Positions 16,170 through 24,200 of a stretch of 29,021 bases of DNA are shown in pieces. The notes under the pieces are model-generated. The model saw nothing but the letters and a program-made list of their open reading frames with translations. It was not told where the DNA came from and searched no databases. This DNA comes from an uncultured Clostridia bacterium. Lineage in GTDB: Bacteria > Bacillota > Clostridia > Christensenellales > UBA1242. The stretch spans positions 1 through 29,021 of the forward strand of contig CALNBM010000016.1 in the NCBI GenBank assembly GCA_937874195.1. The letters run 5' to 3'. A program made the position numbers and the translations under genes. Every line of letters begins with the position of its first letter. Within the stretch, counting starts at the first letter, position 1.

Positions 16170-16538
16170 TCTCTAGCCTGTCCTTTTAAACAGTCTATGA
16201 GGTTGCGTATAAAATTTAAAACTTAATGTTGAAAAATTTTCTAGTACAAAACAACTCGCAGTTGAAAATTATATAGTTGATTGAAAATAATATATAGTTG
16301 TGAAGATACAGGGATACCGTAAAATTAAAAACGAGGTGTGCGTGCAGAAAAAAAGTTTAGCCACATTAAAAATATAAAATTTATGGTGGGGTATTAATTT
16401 ATGCCCGTGTCTTAGGCGTTATTTTTAAGCTTAAAATAAATAATATAACGTAAACTTCTTTTGTTGATATTAATAAAATATGTTATAATACTTCAAGTTG
16501 GCTAACTAATATATTTTTTTAAGCCAAGGAAATTAATT
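16170..16538. other. Divergent spacer between the ATPase and a small membrane-protein gene
   Basis: Contains a short tandem repeat (TTGAAAATTATATAGTTG at 16262-16279 and a two-base-longer copy at 16281-16300). Its minus strand offers a TATAAT (16273 down to 16268) that could be the ATPase -10, though no good -35 accompanies it. The plus-strand promoter is at 16461-16489. Confidence 0.4.
16461..16489 (+). promoter_or_regulatory. Promoter of the 16539 gene
   Basis: TTGTTG (16461-16466), 17-base spacer, perfect TATAAT (16484-16489) preceded by TGT, an extended -10. Leader about 45 bases. Confidence 0.65.
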
Positions 16539-17180
16539 GTGACTATTCAAACCTTATTTTATTTACTTTTTATTTATTTAATAATCTTAGTGATATTAAA
16601 GATGTTTTTTGCGTTTTTAGAGCGTCCTAAGAAAAGCAAAGAAAAATCTGCCAAACGCACTAAAACTAATAAACAAAAAGATGTTAAACAAAAATTAATA
16701 AATAAAAAGTCTGCTTTGATAGAAGATAAAAGATTGGCATCCCAGTCTAATATAGTTATGTTTAACCCAAAACAGAATTTCGAAGAAGAAAGTTCTATTG
16801 ATAAATATTTACATGAATCTAAAAAGTTTGCAAGAATGGAGAAAGAACGAATAGCGCGAGAAGAGTTTTTAAAAAAGGCTAACAACCCACTTAAAAATAA
16901 TAGAACAAGTAATTGGTCGTTAGATGAGTATGAAATTGGCGAACCTTCTAAAGCAAATACTTACACTAATGCGTCCGCTTTACCACAAAGAGATCATCCA
17001 TTTTTATCTAGTGTTGTAAATGATAAACCAAAATACGACTACGAAAAAGTTGGCCATTTGCTTAATGATATTGAAAATGGTAACACTTCGCCTCTTCCAC
17101 TTGCGGATAGTTTTAAAGCGTTAACTCGTGATATGCAAATATATATTATAACAAAATTAATTAATAATTCTTTTAAATAA
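16539..17180 (+). CDS. Small single-span membrane protein of unknown function
   Basis: 213 residues, not recognised. It begins at a GTG with AAGGA (16526-16530) 8 bases upstream and a good promoter. Residues 5-27 are one membrane helix (LFYLLFIYLIILVILKMFF). A very basic segment (PKKSKEKSAKRTKTNKQK) follows, which by the positive-inside rule keeps the body in the cytoplasm. The middle (about 85-115) is charged and probably helical (SSIDKYLHESKKFARMEKER). A low-complexity Asn/Thr/Ser-rich linker leads to a compact C-terminal part (YDYEKVGHLLNDIENGN... FKALTRDMQIYIITKLI). The layout suggests a membrane-tethered scaffold, but no function can be inferred. It ends just before a terminator. Confidence 0.75.
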   Translation: MTIQTLFYLLFIYLIILVILKMFFAFLERPKKSKEKSAKRTKTNKQKDVKQKLINKKSALIEDKRLASQSNIVMFNPKQNFEEESSIDKYLHESKKFARMEKERIAREEFLKKANNPLKNNRTSNWSLDEYEIGEPSKANTYTNASALPQRDHPFLSSVVNDKPKYDYEKVGHLLNDIENGNTSPLPLADSFKALTRDMQIYIITKLINNSFK

Positions 17181-17181
17181 T

Positions 17182-17219
17182 AAAAAACGAAACTAGCAAC
17201 TTGCCAGTTTTGTTTTTTT
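17182..17219 (+). terminator. Intrinsic terminator after the 16539 gene
   Basis: ACGAAACT (17188-17195) pairs with AGTTTTGT (17206-17213, one G-U pair), extended by flanking A's and T's, with a T-run to 17219. Confidence 0.75.
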
Positions 17220-17277
17220 ATACTAGTTTTAAAAATCCCATTAAACTTTATCTATTTTTAAAAAAGGCAAAAAAAAC

Positions 17278-17401
17278 CTTTATTAGTACCTGTTTAAAAA
17301 TAGTCGAAAACTATATTAATTAATAACTTGGTTTAATACACGGTTTTATAATATTTAAAAAACTTTATTTGTACTTTGTTTAAAATTAGTCAAAACTTAT
17401 A
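17278..17401 (+). repeat. Degenerate direct repeats, about 38 bp
   Basis: 17278-17315 and 17363-17401 share CTTTATT.GTAC, TGTTTAAAA, TAGTC and AAAACT.TA in order, starts 85 bases apart. A shorter echo (ACTTGTTTAAATTTAGCGTA) overlaps the end of the next gene. They lie between convergent genes and have no evident role. Confidence 0.55.
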
Positions 17402-17431
17402 AAAATTTTTATAATTTTTACTTGTTTAAAT

Positions 17432-17938
17432 TTAGCGTACAAAGTAAAAAGAAATATCACCGAGAGATTTATATAGGTCTTTGATAAATTCTGGCGCATC
17501 ATAATCAATAATTTCCAACAGTTTTTCTATATTGAATCTTAAAATAATTCGTCCAAATGAATATTGAAACTTAACAGCACCAAATTTCTCAAATATGGCA
17601 ATTTCCGTTAAACCCTTAGTGTGCATAATGCCCCAATTACAAGAAAAATCAACATTCAGTCCAGTAATATTTGCTGTGTTGTCATTGATAATTATAGTTG
17701 AATCCTCATTAATTAATTCTAATATATCAGTAAAAAATCCTATATCTGCAAATTCTTCCACTGTATAGTCTTTGCCATTAGCATTAATGTGTGATAATTT
17801 ATATGTACCGTTTGGAACTATGCTAGTTAGATATGCAAGTGCAATCACAATAACAGCAAGAACGCCTGCAATAATACCACTCCTAGTTAACCATTTGGCT
17901 TTTGGCGACCGTTCTTTTTTAATAATTTTATCTTCCAT
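17432..17938 (-). CDS. Membrane-anchored lipocalin-like protein
   Basis: 168 residues. An N-terminal charged cytoplasmic stretch (MEDKIIKKERSPKAKWLTRS) precedes one membrane helix (about 21-41, GIIAGVLAVIVIALAYLTSI). The outer domain begins 'VPNGTYKLSHINANGKDYTVEEF', the opening strand pattern of small lipocalin-like domains common in Firmicutes envelope proteins ('GTYKL...G..YT..E'). Alternating strands follow (STIIINDNTANITGLN, IILRFNIEKLL). The ligand, if any, is unknown. Ribosome binding site AAGGGAGA about 6 bases before the ATG. A weak minus-strand hairpin AAAGG/CCTTT (17281-17263) followed by T's may terminate it. The family call is by pattern only. Confidence 0.7.
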   Translation of the reverse strand: MEDKIIKKERSPKAKWLTRSGIIAGVLAVIVIALAYLTSIVPNGTYKLSHINANGKDYTVEEFADIGFFTDILELINEDSTIIINDNTANITGLNVDFSCNWGIMHTKGLTEIAIFEKFGAVKFQYSFGRIILRFNIEKLLEIIDYDAPEFIKDLYKSLGDISFYFVR

Positions 17939-18147
17939 AATTTATCTCCCTTTCTTTTAATGTTACTTTATATTCAAATTTAAATTTTTTTGTAACTTTT
18001 TAGGGGAATAAATTAGTGTATTTGAGTTAAAATCCACGAGGGTAAACCTTATAGGATAATTTATAAAAAAAAATATGCAAATACAAATTCGTCACACAGC
18101 AAGTTTTGGTATAAAATGAAACAGCAATGAAATGCAATAACGAGGCG

Positions 18148-18179
18148 AAAAAAATCAACCACTAAGATAGTGATTAATT
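18148..18179 (-). terminator. Terminator of the pyrophosphatase gene
   Basis: On the minus strand AATTAATCACT (18179-18169), loop ATCTT, AGTGGTTGATT (18163-18153) with two G-U pairs, then T's (18152-18148). It lies 45 bases past the stop codon. Confidence 0.7.
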
Positions 18180-18223
18180 TATTTTGCATGCGACTAATTT
18201 TTCTTTTAAGTTATTTGATCCAA

Positions 18224-18751
18224 TTAAATAAACTTTTTACTATATGCTTTAATGCAGTCGTTAATAATTTGATTGGCACCTTCTTGTCCAACCATATTTT
18301 CAATGCTAACAACTTTATTTTCTAGTTGTTTGTAAACCATTAAAAAATGTTTAAGTTCATCAAAAATATGATGTGGTAGTTCAGAAATATCCTTATATGA
18401 ATTAAATTGAGGATCGCCAAAAGGAATAGCAATTACTTTTTCGTCGCGCTCATCTCTATCTATCATAATAATAGCACCAATAGGATAGCATCTAACCAAA
18501 CTCATTTTTTCAATAGGTTGACTGCACATTACAAAAACATCTAGTGGGTCGTTGTCTGCTGAATATGTTTTAGGAATAAAGCCATAGTTCATAGGGTAGT
18601 GAGTGCTAGTATAAAGCACTCTATCTAAAATAATTAATCCTGTTTCTTTGTCTAGTTCATATTTATTTTTGCTTCCGCTTTCAATCTCAACGCAAACAAT
18701 AAAATCTTGTGGGGTTATTCTATCTTTATTTATATCATGCCAAATATTCAT
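18224..18751 (-). CDS. ppa: Inorganic pyrophosphatase, family I
   Basis: Cytoplasmic, Mg2+-dependent hydrolysis of pyrophosphate to two phosphates, pulling biosynthetic reactions forward. 175 residues from the ATG at 18751, the usual family length. This start has GGAG 6 bases upstream and matches the family N terminus (MNIWHDINKD). An in-frame ATG at 18787 would add 12 residues, but it lies upstream of the predicted transcript start. The signature DNDPLDV (66-72) provides the metal-binding aspartates. NKYELDK (K30, E32), DR (R44) and the two tyrosines in STHYPMNYGF match the other active-site positions of the E. coli enzyme. The gene is divergent from yqfC with a 134-base shared upstream region. 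Confidence 0.95.
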   Translation of the reverse strand: MNIWHDINKDRITPQDFIVCVEIESGSKNKYELDKETGLIILDRVLYTSTHYPMNYGFIPKTYSADNDPLDVFVMCSQPIEKMSLVRCYPIGAIIMIDRDERDEKVIAIPFGDPQFNSYKDISELPHHIFDELKHFLMVYKQLENKVVSIENMVGQEGANQIINDCIKAYSKKFI

Positions 18752-18777
18752 ATTTTTCTCCAGTGTAATAATATTGA

Positions 18778-18806
18778 ATATTACCACTACAACTTAAAAT
18801 TTCCAA
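18778..18806 (-). promoter_or_regulatory. Promoter of ppa
   Basis: On the minus strand TTGGAA (18806-18801), 17-base spacer, TAATAT (18783-18778) preceded by TGG. Leader about 20 bases to the start at 18751, which supports that start over the one at 18787. Confidence 0.5.
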
Positions 18807-18823
18807 ACAAAAACTCTTATTAA

Positions 18824-18852
18824 TTCTATTAGGAAAATTAAAATCATAAAAT
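18824..18852 (+). promoter_or_regulatory. Candidate sporulation sigma-E-type promoter of yqfCD
   Basis: CATAAAAT (18845-18852) matches 7 of 8 with the sigma-E -10 CATACAAT. TTCTATT (18824-18830) resembles the -35 (KMATATT) at the characteristic 14-base spacing. Leader would be about 25 bases. In Bacillus yqfCD belongs to the sigma-E programme, so context and sequence agree; the -35 match is imperfect. Confidence 0.45.
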
Positions 18853-18885
18853 ATTGCAGTATAAAACCCAAAACAAGGAATGATT

Positions 18886-19161
18886 ATGTCGCAATTTTTT
18901 TCTAATATAACTAAATTGACGGGGTTACCTTTTAATGAAATAACTTCCGACTTTAAGGTGGTTTATCTTGGGGGTGGCAGTGTTTTTATTTCTAACTATG
19001 TTAAAATTATTATATATAATACTGAACTTATTGCTTTAAAAGTTAAGGCTAATGTGCTCAATATTGAGGGTAAAGATTTAATGATAAAGCAACTAAGTAG
19101 AGGAGAAATTATTGTTGACGGAAAAATTAATAAGATATATTTGTCAAAGGAACTATCTTAA
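18886..19161 (+). CDS. yqfC: Sporulation protein YqfC (YabP/YqfC family)
   Basis: 91 residues, all-beta small protein of the YabP/YqfC family, conserved in endospore formers and made in the mother cell. Phrases such as 'FNEITSDFKVVYLGGGSVFISNYVKIIIYNTELIALK', 'LNIEGKDLMIKQLSRGEIIVDGKI' follow the family pattern of 'leV.gn..v.VenHkgil.ys...I.....' and 'I.G..L.i..l...ei.i.G.I'. An ATG at 18880 touches the AAGGA box (18875-18879), so the ATG at 18886, 6 bases beyond, is the better start. Its stop TAA shares a base with the start of yqfD, indicating translational coupling. Confidence 0.85.
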   Translation: MSQFFSNITKLTGLPFNEITSDFKVVYLGGGSVFISNYVKIIIYNTELIALKVKANVLNIEGKDLMIKQLSRGEIIVDGKINKIYLSKELS

Positions 19162-20285
19162 TGAGAAAGTGGTTTACGCAAAGCAGTTATCATATAAAAA
19201 TTGAAGGCAATAATTTTGTTAATTTTTTTAATGTTCTTATAAAAAACAATATTGAAGTTTATAATGTGAAACGCAGTGAGGTGGGGGTTTTAGAAGTTGT
19301 CGTTTTACAAAAAGACCTTAAAAAAATTACTACTGTTATTAATCATTTGGGATTTTCGATTACTGTTTTAAATATTTTAGGGTTCTCTAAATTAATTAAT
19401 GGTGCGAAATATAGAATTGGATACGTAGTGGGGCTTTTACTATCAATTATTCTATTAATACTCGCAAATCAATTCATATTCAATTATAAAATTCTTGGAA
19501 CGGAAAACATTTCTATCACACAAGTGGAGAAGTGCATAGAAAATTTTGGTGTTAAAAAGTATACTATTAATTCCTTTGATGTAAAAGACTTAGAACAGTA
19601 TTTATCTAACAATATTGATGATATATCAATGGTCAGTGTTATTAAAAAAGGCACAACGCTAATTATAAATATAAAAGAAAAATTGCCCGATGTGGGAAGT
19701 GACTTTCAGCCAATTACAGCACAGTTTAATATGCTTATAACTAAACTAGATATTTTTGCAGGATTTTCTAGTTTACAAGTTGGAGATAGCGTTATGAAAG
19801 GAGATGTGCTTGTTTATCCTTATGTTTTTAATAGCAGTGGTGAGATTGTAAAATGTACACCGGTTGCCGATATTGTGGGAAAAGTATGGTTTTGTGAAAG
19901 TGAATTGGTGGTAAAAAAAGAAATAGTGTTTGCTAGAACTGGTAAGACTATAAAAAATAGTTTTTATACTATACGTGATTTTGTGTTTTTAAAAACTAAT
20001 AATAAAAACACTTTTACACATTTCGAAGTGGTGGAAAAAACAGTGCTAGTGTCTAATATTTTTCTTCCAATTTCGCTCCACACCACCACATATTTTGAAG
20101 TGATAGAAAAAACAATAAATCGAGATATTGAAAAAGAAAAAGACAATATAACAAGTAAGTTAATAGCTAAAGCAAAAACGCAAGTTCCCACAAACATTTT
20201 GATAGAAAATGAAAAAGTGATAATATCTAATTATGATGATAAACATATAATAAGTGTTTATTTAGAGGCTACCGTAAGTTTTTAA
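19161..20285 (+). CDS. yqfD: Sporulation protein YqfD
   Basis: 374 residues, close to the usual YqfD length. An N-terminal cytoplasmic domain (1-80) is followed by a single membrane helix (87-107, GYVVGLLLSIILLILANQF). An outer POTRA/FtsQ-like segment comes next (about 112-175: 'ILGTENISITQVEKCIENFGV', ending 'TTLIINIKEKLP'), then a beta-rich C-terminal domain (ITKLDIFAGFSSLQVGDSV... VYPYVF). This order is that of YqfD, which with YqfC is part of the mother-cell sporulation programme. It overlaps yqfC by one base (TAATG) and is followed 11 bases later by ybeY. In Bacillus phoH lies between yqfD and ybeY; here it does not. Confidence 0.9.
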   Translation: MRKWFTQSSYHIKIEGNNFVNFFNVLIKNNIEVYNVKRSEVGVLEVVVLQKDLKKITTVINHLGFSITVLNILGFSKLINGAKYRIGYVVGLLLSIILLILANQFIFNYKILGTENISITQVEKCIENFGVKKYTINSFDVKDLEQYLSNNIDDISMVSVIKKGTTLIINIKEKLPDVGSDFQPITAQFNMLITKLDIFAGFSSLQVGDSVMKGDVLVYPYVFNSSGEIVKCTPVADIVGKVWFCESELVVKKEIVFARTGKTIKNSFYTIRDFVFLKTNNKNTFTHFEVVEKTVLVSNIFLPISLHTTTYFEVIEKTINRDIEKEKDNITSKLIAKAKTQVPTNILIENEKVIISNYDDKHIISVYLEATVSF

Positions 20286-20296
20286 AGGAGAAGAAT

Positions 20297-20836
20297 ATGC
20301 TTATTAATTTTAATAAAAAGTTCAACACAAAAAAGTATCACAGTGTTATCGGACAAGTGTTTAATCTTGCGATTAAAAAACTTAAACCCGACTATAAGAA
20401 ACTAGAAGTTTCAGTTGTGTTTGTTGATAAAAGAACAATTAAAAAATTAAACGCAAAATTTAGAGAAACAAACGAAGTCACAGATGTTTTATCTTTTCCT
20501 TTTAAAATGATTGATAATGCAGACGCAAGTTGTGATATAACTAAAAATATTGAAGCGGGGGACATAAATCCTGAAACAGGGAACTTGAATCTGGGCGATA
20601 TTTATTTATGTTTAAGCGTGGCTAAGAAACAATCAAAAAAATATAATCATTCAAGCCTTAGAGAGGTGGCGTATCTAGCCCTTCATGGATTATTGCATTT
20701 GTTTGGCTACGACCATTTTGATGAGAAAGATAAAGCAAGAATGCGGGAACAAGAAGAAAATATTTTATCAAAACTAAACATTAATAGAGATGATAAAATT
20801 AAAAAGATAATGGTGTCTATTGCTAAAAAAGATTAA
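20297..20836 (+). CDS. ybeY: rRNA maturation endoribonuclease YbeY
   Basis: Zn2+-dependent endoribonuclease acting in 16S rRNA 3'-end maturation and ribosome quality control. The signature HGLLHLFGYDH (130-140) gives the three metal-binding histidines H130, H134 and H140. FRETNEVTDVLSFPF (56-70) and LGDIYLC (99-105) are the other conserved blocks. 179 residues, slightly longer than the usual 150-165 because of a loop (about 73-97, NADASCDITKNIEAGDINPE) and a lysine-rich C-terminal tail. AAAGGAG precedes the ATG. It is the last gene of the yqfC-yqfD-ybeY unit and is followed by a terminator. Confidence 0.95.
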   Translation: MLINFNKKFNTKKYHSVIGQVFNLAIKKLKPDYKKLEVSVVFVDKRTIKKLNAKFRETNEVTDVLSFPFKMIDNADASCDITKNIEAGDINPETGNLNLGDIYLCLSVAKKQSKKYNHSSLREVAYLALHGLLHLFGYDHFDEKDKARMREQEENILSKLNINRDDKIKKIMVSIAKKD

Positions 20837-20998
20837 TGTTTGTATTATTTTACTGTTTTTTAATTGGCATAGGTAAGATGGAATTAATTTAAATAGCAGG
20901 CATTAAAATTTTATGCAAAGAAAAAACAAAAGATTTGCAGAAAGTATTTTTTTTAATTTTACAAAAAGATTATATTAAAGCATAAAATAACATAAAAT

Positions 20999-21025
20999 AA
21001 ACTCTCAAATGAAAAGAGAGTTTTT
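20999..21025 (+). terminator. Terminator after ybeY
   Basis: AAACTCTC (20999-21006) pairs with GAGAGTTT (21016-21023) around a 9-base loop, ending in T's. Confidence 0.75.
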
Positions 21026-21150
21026 ATTTGCTAACAATTTTTTTTAAAATCAAGATTATTTTAACAAACAGATTTGAGATATAATTTCCACTAATATTAT
21101 TAAAGAACAATAATTTATTTACATTTATATTCTGTTGTGGTATTATATAT

Positions 21151-21180
21151 TTGACAAAATATAACAAATTGCTTTATAGT
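21151..21180 (+). promoter_or_regulatory. Promoter of the giant repeat-protein gene
   Basis: Perfect TTGACA (21151-21156), 18-base spacer, TATAGT (21175-21180, 5 of 6). Leader about 35 bases; AAAAGGA (21207-21213) lies 10 bases before the ATG at 21224. Confidence 0.65.
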
Positions 21181-21223
21181 TGTTTCTTTTATGATAAATA
21201 AACATCAAAAGGAATTGAATCTA

Positions 21224-24200
21224 ATGAATGAAATAGGAAAGAGTACTAATAAATCTCAAGTAGGGAAGTTGGAAACTTTAGTTGAGATTGCTAAGCGACA
21301 ACAAGCAGGAAAAAAACGAAAGCGTTCGTTAAACATATTTTTAATAATACTTTTAATTGCGCTTATTATCATGGCTCTTAGTTTTGGTGTCATGTTAATT
21401 TTTGCTGATAAGAAATTTACAGTTAACTTTAATGTTAATTCTAAAATTGTGAAACAGGTGGATATTGTTGGTGGAGGTACAATAGACGAAAATGATATAC
21501 CAAATGTACCAGTTGCACCTGAAAATATGGAATTTGCAGGCTGGTTTAGTAATCAAACGGGTGAGGGAGATCCCTTTGATTTCACTCGTGGAATTAACAA
21601 CAATTTAAATTTATATGCTAGTTTCATACCTGCTATTGTTGACTTAACAGTGTATTTACACGATGGCTCTAACAATTTTTACACCATTAGAGAAAGGCAC
21701 AATACGACGATTAATGTGCTTAACAAAAACTATTTTGCTAATAACCTTTCCCCTGAATATAACAGCGATAACTATATTTTGCTTGGTTTTGATAAAAAAA
21801 TAAATGCTGTTAAGCCTTCTTATGAACTTAAGGAAGGACAAGAAACACTACCAATACCGATATTTAAAGGTGCGATTTATGCAATATGGCAAGGTAGGGA
21901 AGTAAATATAAAAATAACAGGTTCAGATGCAATATATAGGGATGGTACGCAGTTTGTAGACAAAACAATAAAGTCTTATTATGGTTCAAGTATTATAATT
22001 AATACAGATAGTTTTAATAAAGATGGTCTTTATCAAGTGGGAACGGGTGCTAGGGTGGATGGTGTTTGGGTGGAAGGAGAGTCAAATCCAAGCGTATATA
22101 AAGATGAAATAACCGTATATGATAACATGACTCTTATTCTTGCCTTTAAAAATGAGCGAAATATACTTACTATTGTGTATGATAATGGTGATTCTAACGA
22201 TCCAAATAATCCAGGCAATGCAACAGAAATCTATTACGGTTTCGGGCGAGAAATAAGTCTTCGTACCAATGTTTCATTGGCAAACTATCATCTTGTTGGA
22301 TATAGTAACGGGTCCAACACAGTATTACCTGGCGGAAAAGTATCAATAGTCGGTGAAGTCACCTACACGGCAGTTTGGGAAAATAATGTTTATGAAATAA
22401 CGCTAGAAAATGATGCAAACTACATAGGCACACCGAAAATATTTTTAAAATATGATGATGGCTTTTATTCCAGTATAAATGCCAGTCCCTTAAACGCAAT
22501 AAACAATATTACTATACCAACTAAAACAGGTCATAACTTTTTAGGTTATTTTACACAAGCTAATGGAACCGGCGAGCAAATTATAAATGAAACGGGTACT
22601 ATTTTACTAACTGATTTCACAAGATTTACTGAAAATACTACCTTGTTCGCGCATTTTGAAATTACAACCTATACAGTAGAAATAGAAAATGATTATGGAA
22701 CTACCCATCCTGTTGGTGACAATTTTGTATCATTAGGGGAAAATAGATATGTTATTGAAATTAACGAAGTTTTTACATTTACTATAACATTAAGCGAAGT
22801 ATACGATCAACGCTATGAGAATCTAAAATCTCTTGCTGCGCAAAAAATTTCTTATAATACACCTACTATAACATTTCGTACAGAATTTAAGTTAAGTATA
22901 ACCAAAGATACCAATATTATAGTTCCGGAGTTAACAAGAAATTCTTATGGGATTACATGGATATATGGCGACAATATTACTAAAAGTGAACTCTACAATC
23001 ATGGAGACATTATAGACTTCACAGGTTTGGATACTAATAAAACAAGCACAGATGAAATCACATATATTTTTACCGGTTGGGACCCAGCACCACAAGGAGA
23101 AGTTTTAGCATTAAGACACCAAACATATACAGCTCAGTATAGAAATTTAGTAATAATACCAGATGCATTGGCAGACTTGGTTTATAATGGAAGTGCTCAA
23201 TCAATTAATATTTTAAATAAAACATACTATACTATATCTTCTTTAAGTTACACAAATGTGGGCAATTATACTGCAACTGCATCCTTAAAAAACAATATTG
23301 AATATGTTTGGGATAATGGAAGTAGTGCAAATATACAAATGAATTGGCATATTGTTCCAATTATGTTAGCCGTTCCGCAATTTTTAGCAAATTATCCACC
23401 TGTATATAATGGCGGGTTTCAATATTTAGCCGATTTTTTAGATAAAAATTATGACGATGAAATTATGGAAATATTAAGTGGTGGTGAAGAAAAATATGCT
23501 TCAACCAGTTATAATGCAACGATATCACTTAATGATAAACAAAATTATAAGTGGGCAAGTGGTGATGAAGATGCGAACGGTGTAATTTCGATTAATTGGG
23601 AAATAACAAAAGCGCCGCTTACAATCACTGCGGATAATCAAAGAATATTCTATGGTTATCCAATTCCGAAACAATTAACTTATACAATCAGTGGTTTAAA
23701 AGATGGTGATAATGAAAATGATGCACTTCAATATACTAACAATAGATTTGAACTAACCACTGGTGAAGCAACTCCGACTTCATTAGGCGATAATCCTATA
23801 ACCTTTAATTACAAAGATAATATGTCTTCAATTAACTATTTATTAAATTTCGTTGATGGAAACTTAGAAATTATATATAACGATAATATTTTAGTGCCAA
23901 CATTTAATAACGCAATATTTACTTACACATCTAACTATTACAAAATCAGCGATGATTACTTTAAAAAAGAAACACCTTTTGATAAATATGTAATGGAAAT
24001 ATCAGGTGATATTATTGCTCGTAATGCAGGCACTTACACTACCACTATAAATTTAAAAGCAGGTAATCATTGGGGAGATAATCCAAGCAACCCAGAAGGT
24101 TACCGCGGAAACAACAATCCAGTTGTTCTCACTTGGACAATATCCCCAGCAGGACTAACGGTTACAGCAAATAATAAAACAATTACTTATGGCGATGATG

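Larger units (their letters stand above)
20837..21223. other. Spacer with terminator and promoter of the giant gene
   Basis: AT-rich. A 10-bp tandem duplication CATAAAATAA (20981-21000) runs into the terminator at 20999-21025. The promoter lies at 21151-21180. No gene seen. Confidence 0.5.

Noticed and set aside
13837..16176. Several plus-strand open frames (13837-14172, 14176-14448, 15100-15441, 15898-16176)
   Set aside because: They lie antisense to the intact ATPase gene, have no domain pattern or ribosome binding site, and are shadows of its codon structure.
16262..16300. Tandem ATATAGTTG repeat as an ATPase operator and promoter
   Set aside because: It has a minus-strand TATAAT but no credible -35, and the repeat is AT-only low complexity.
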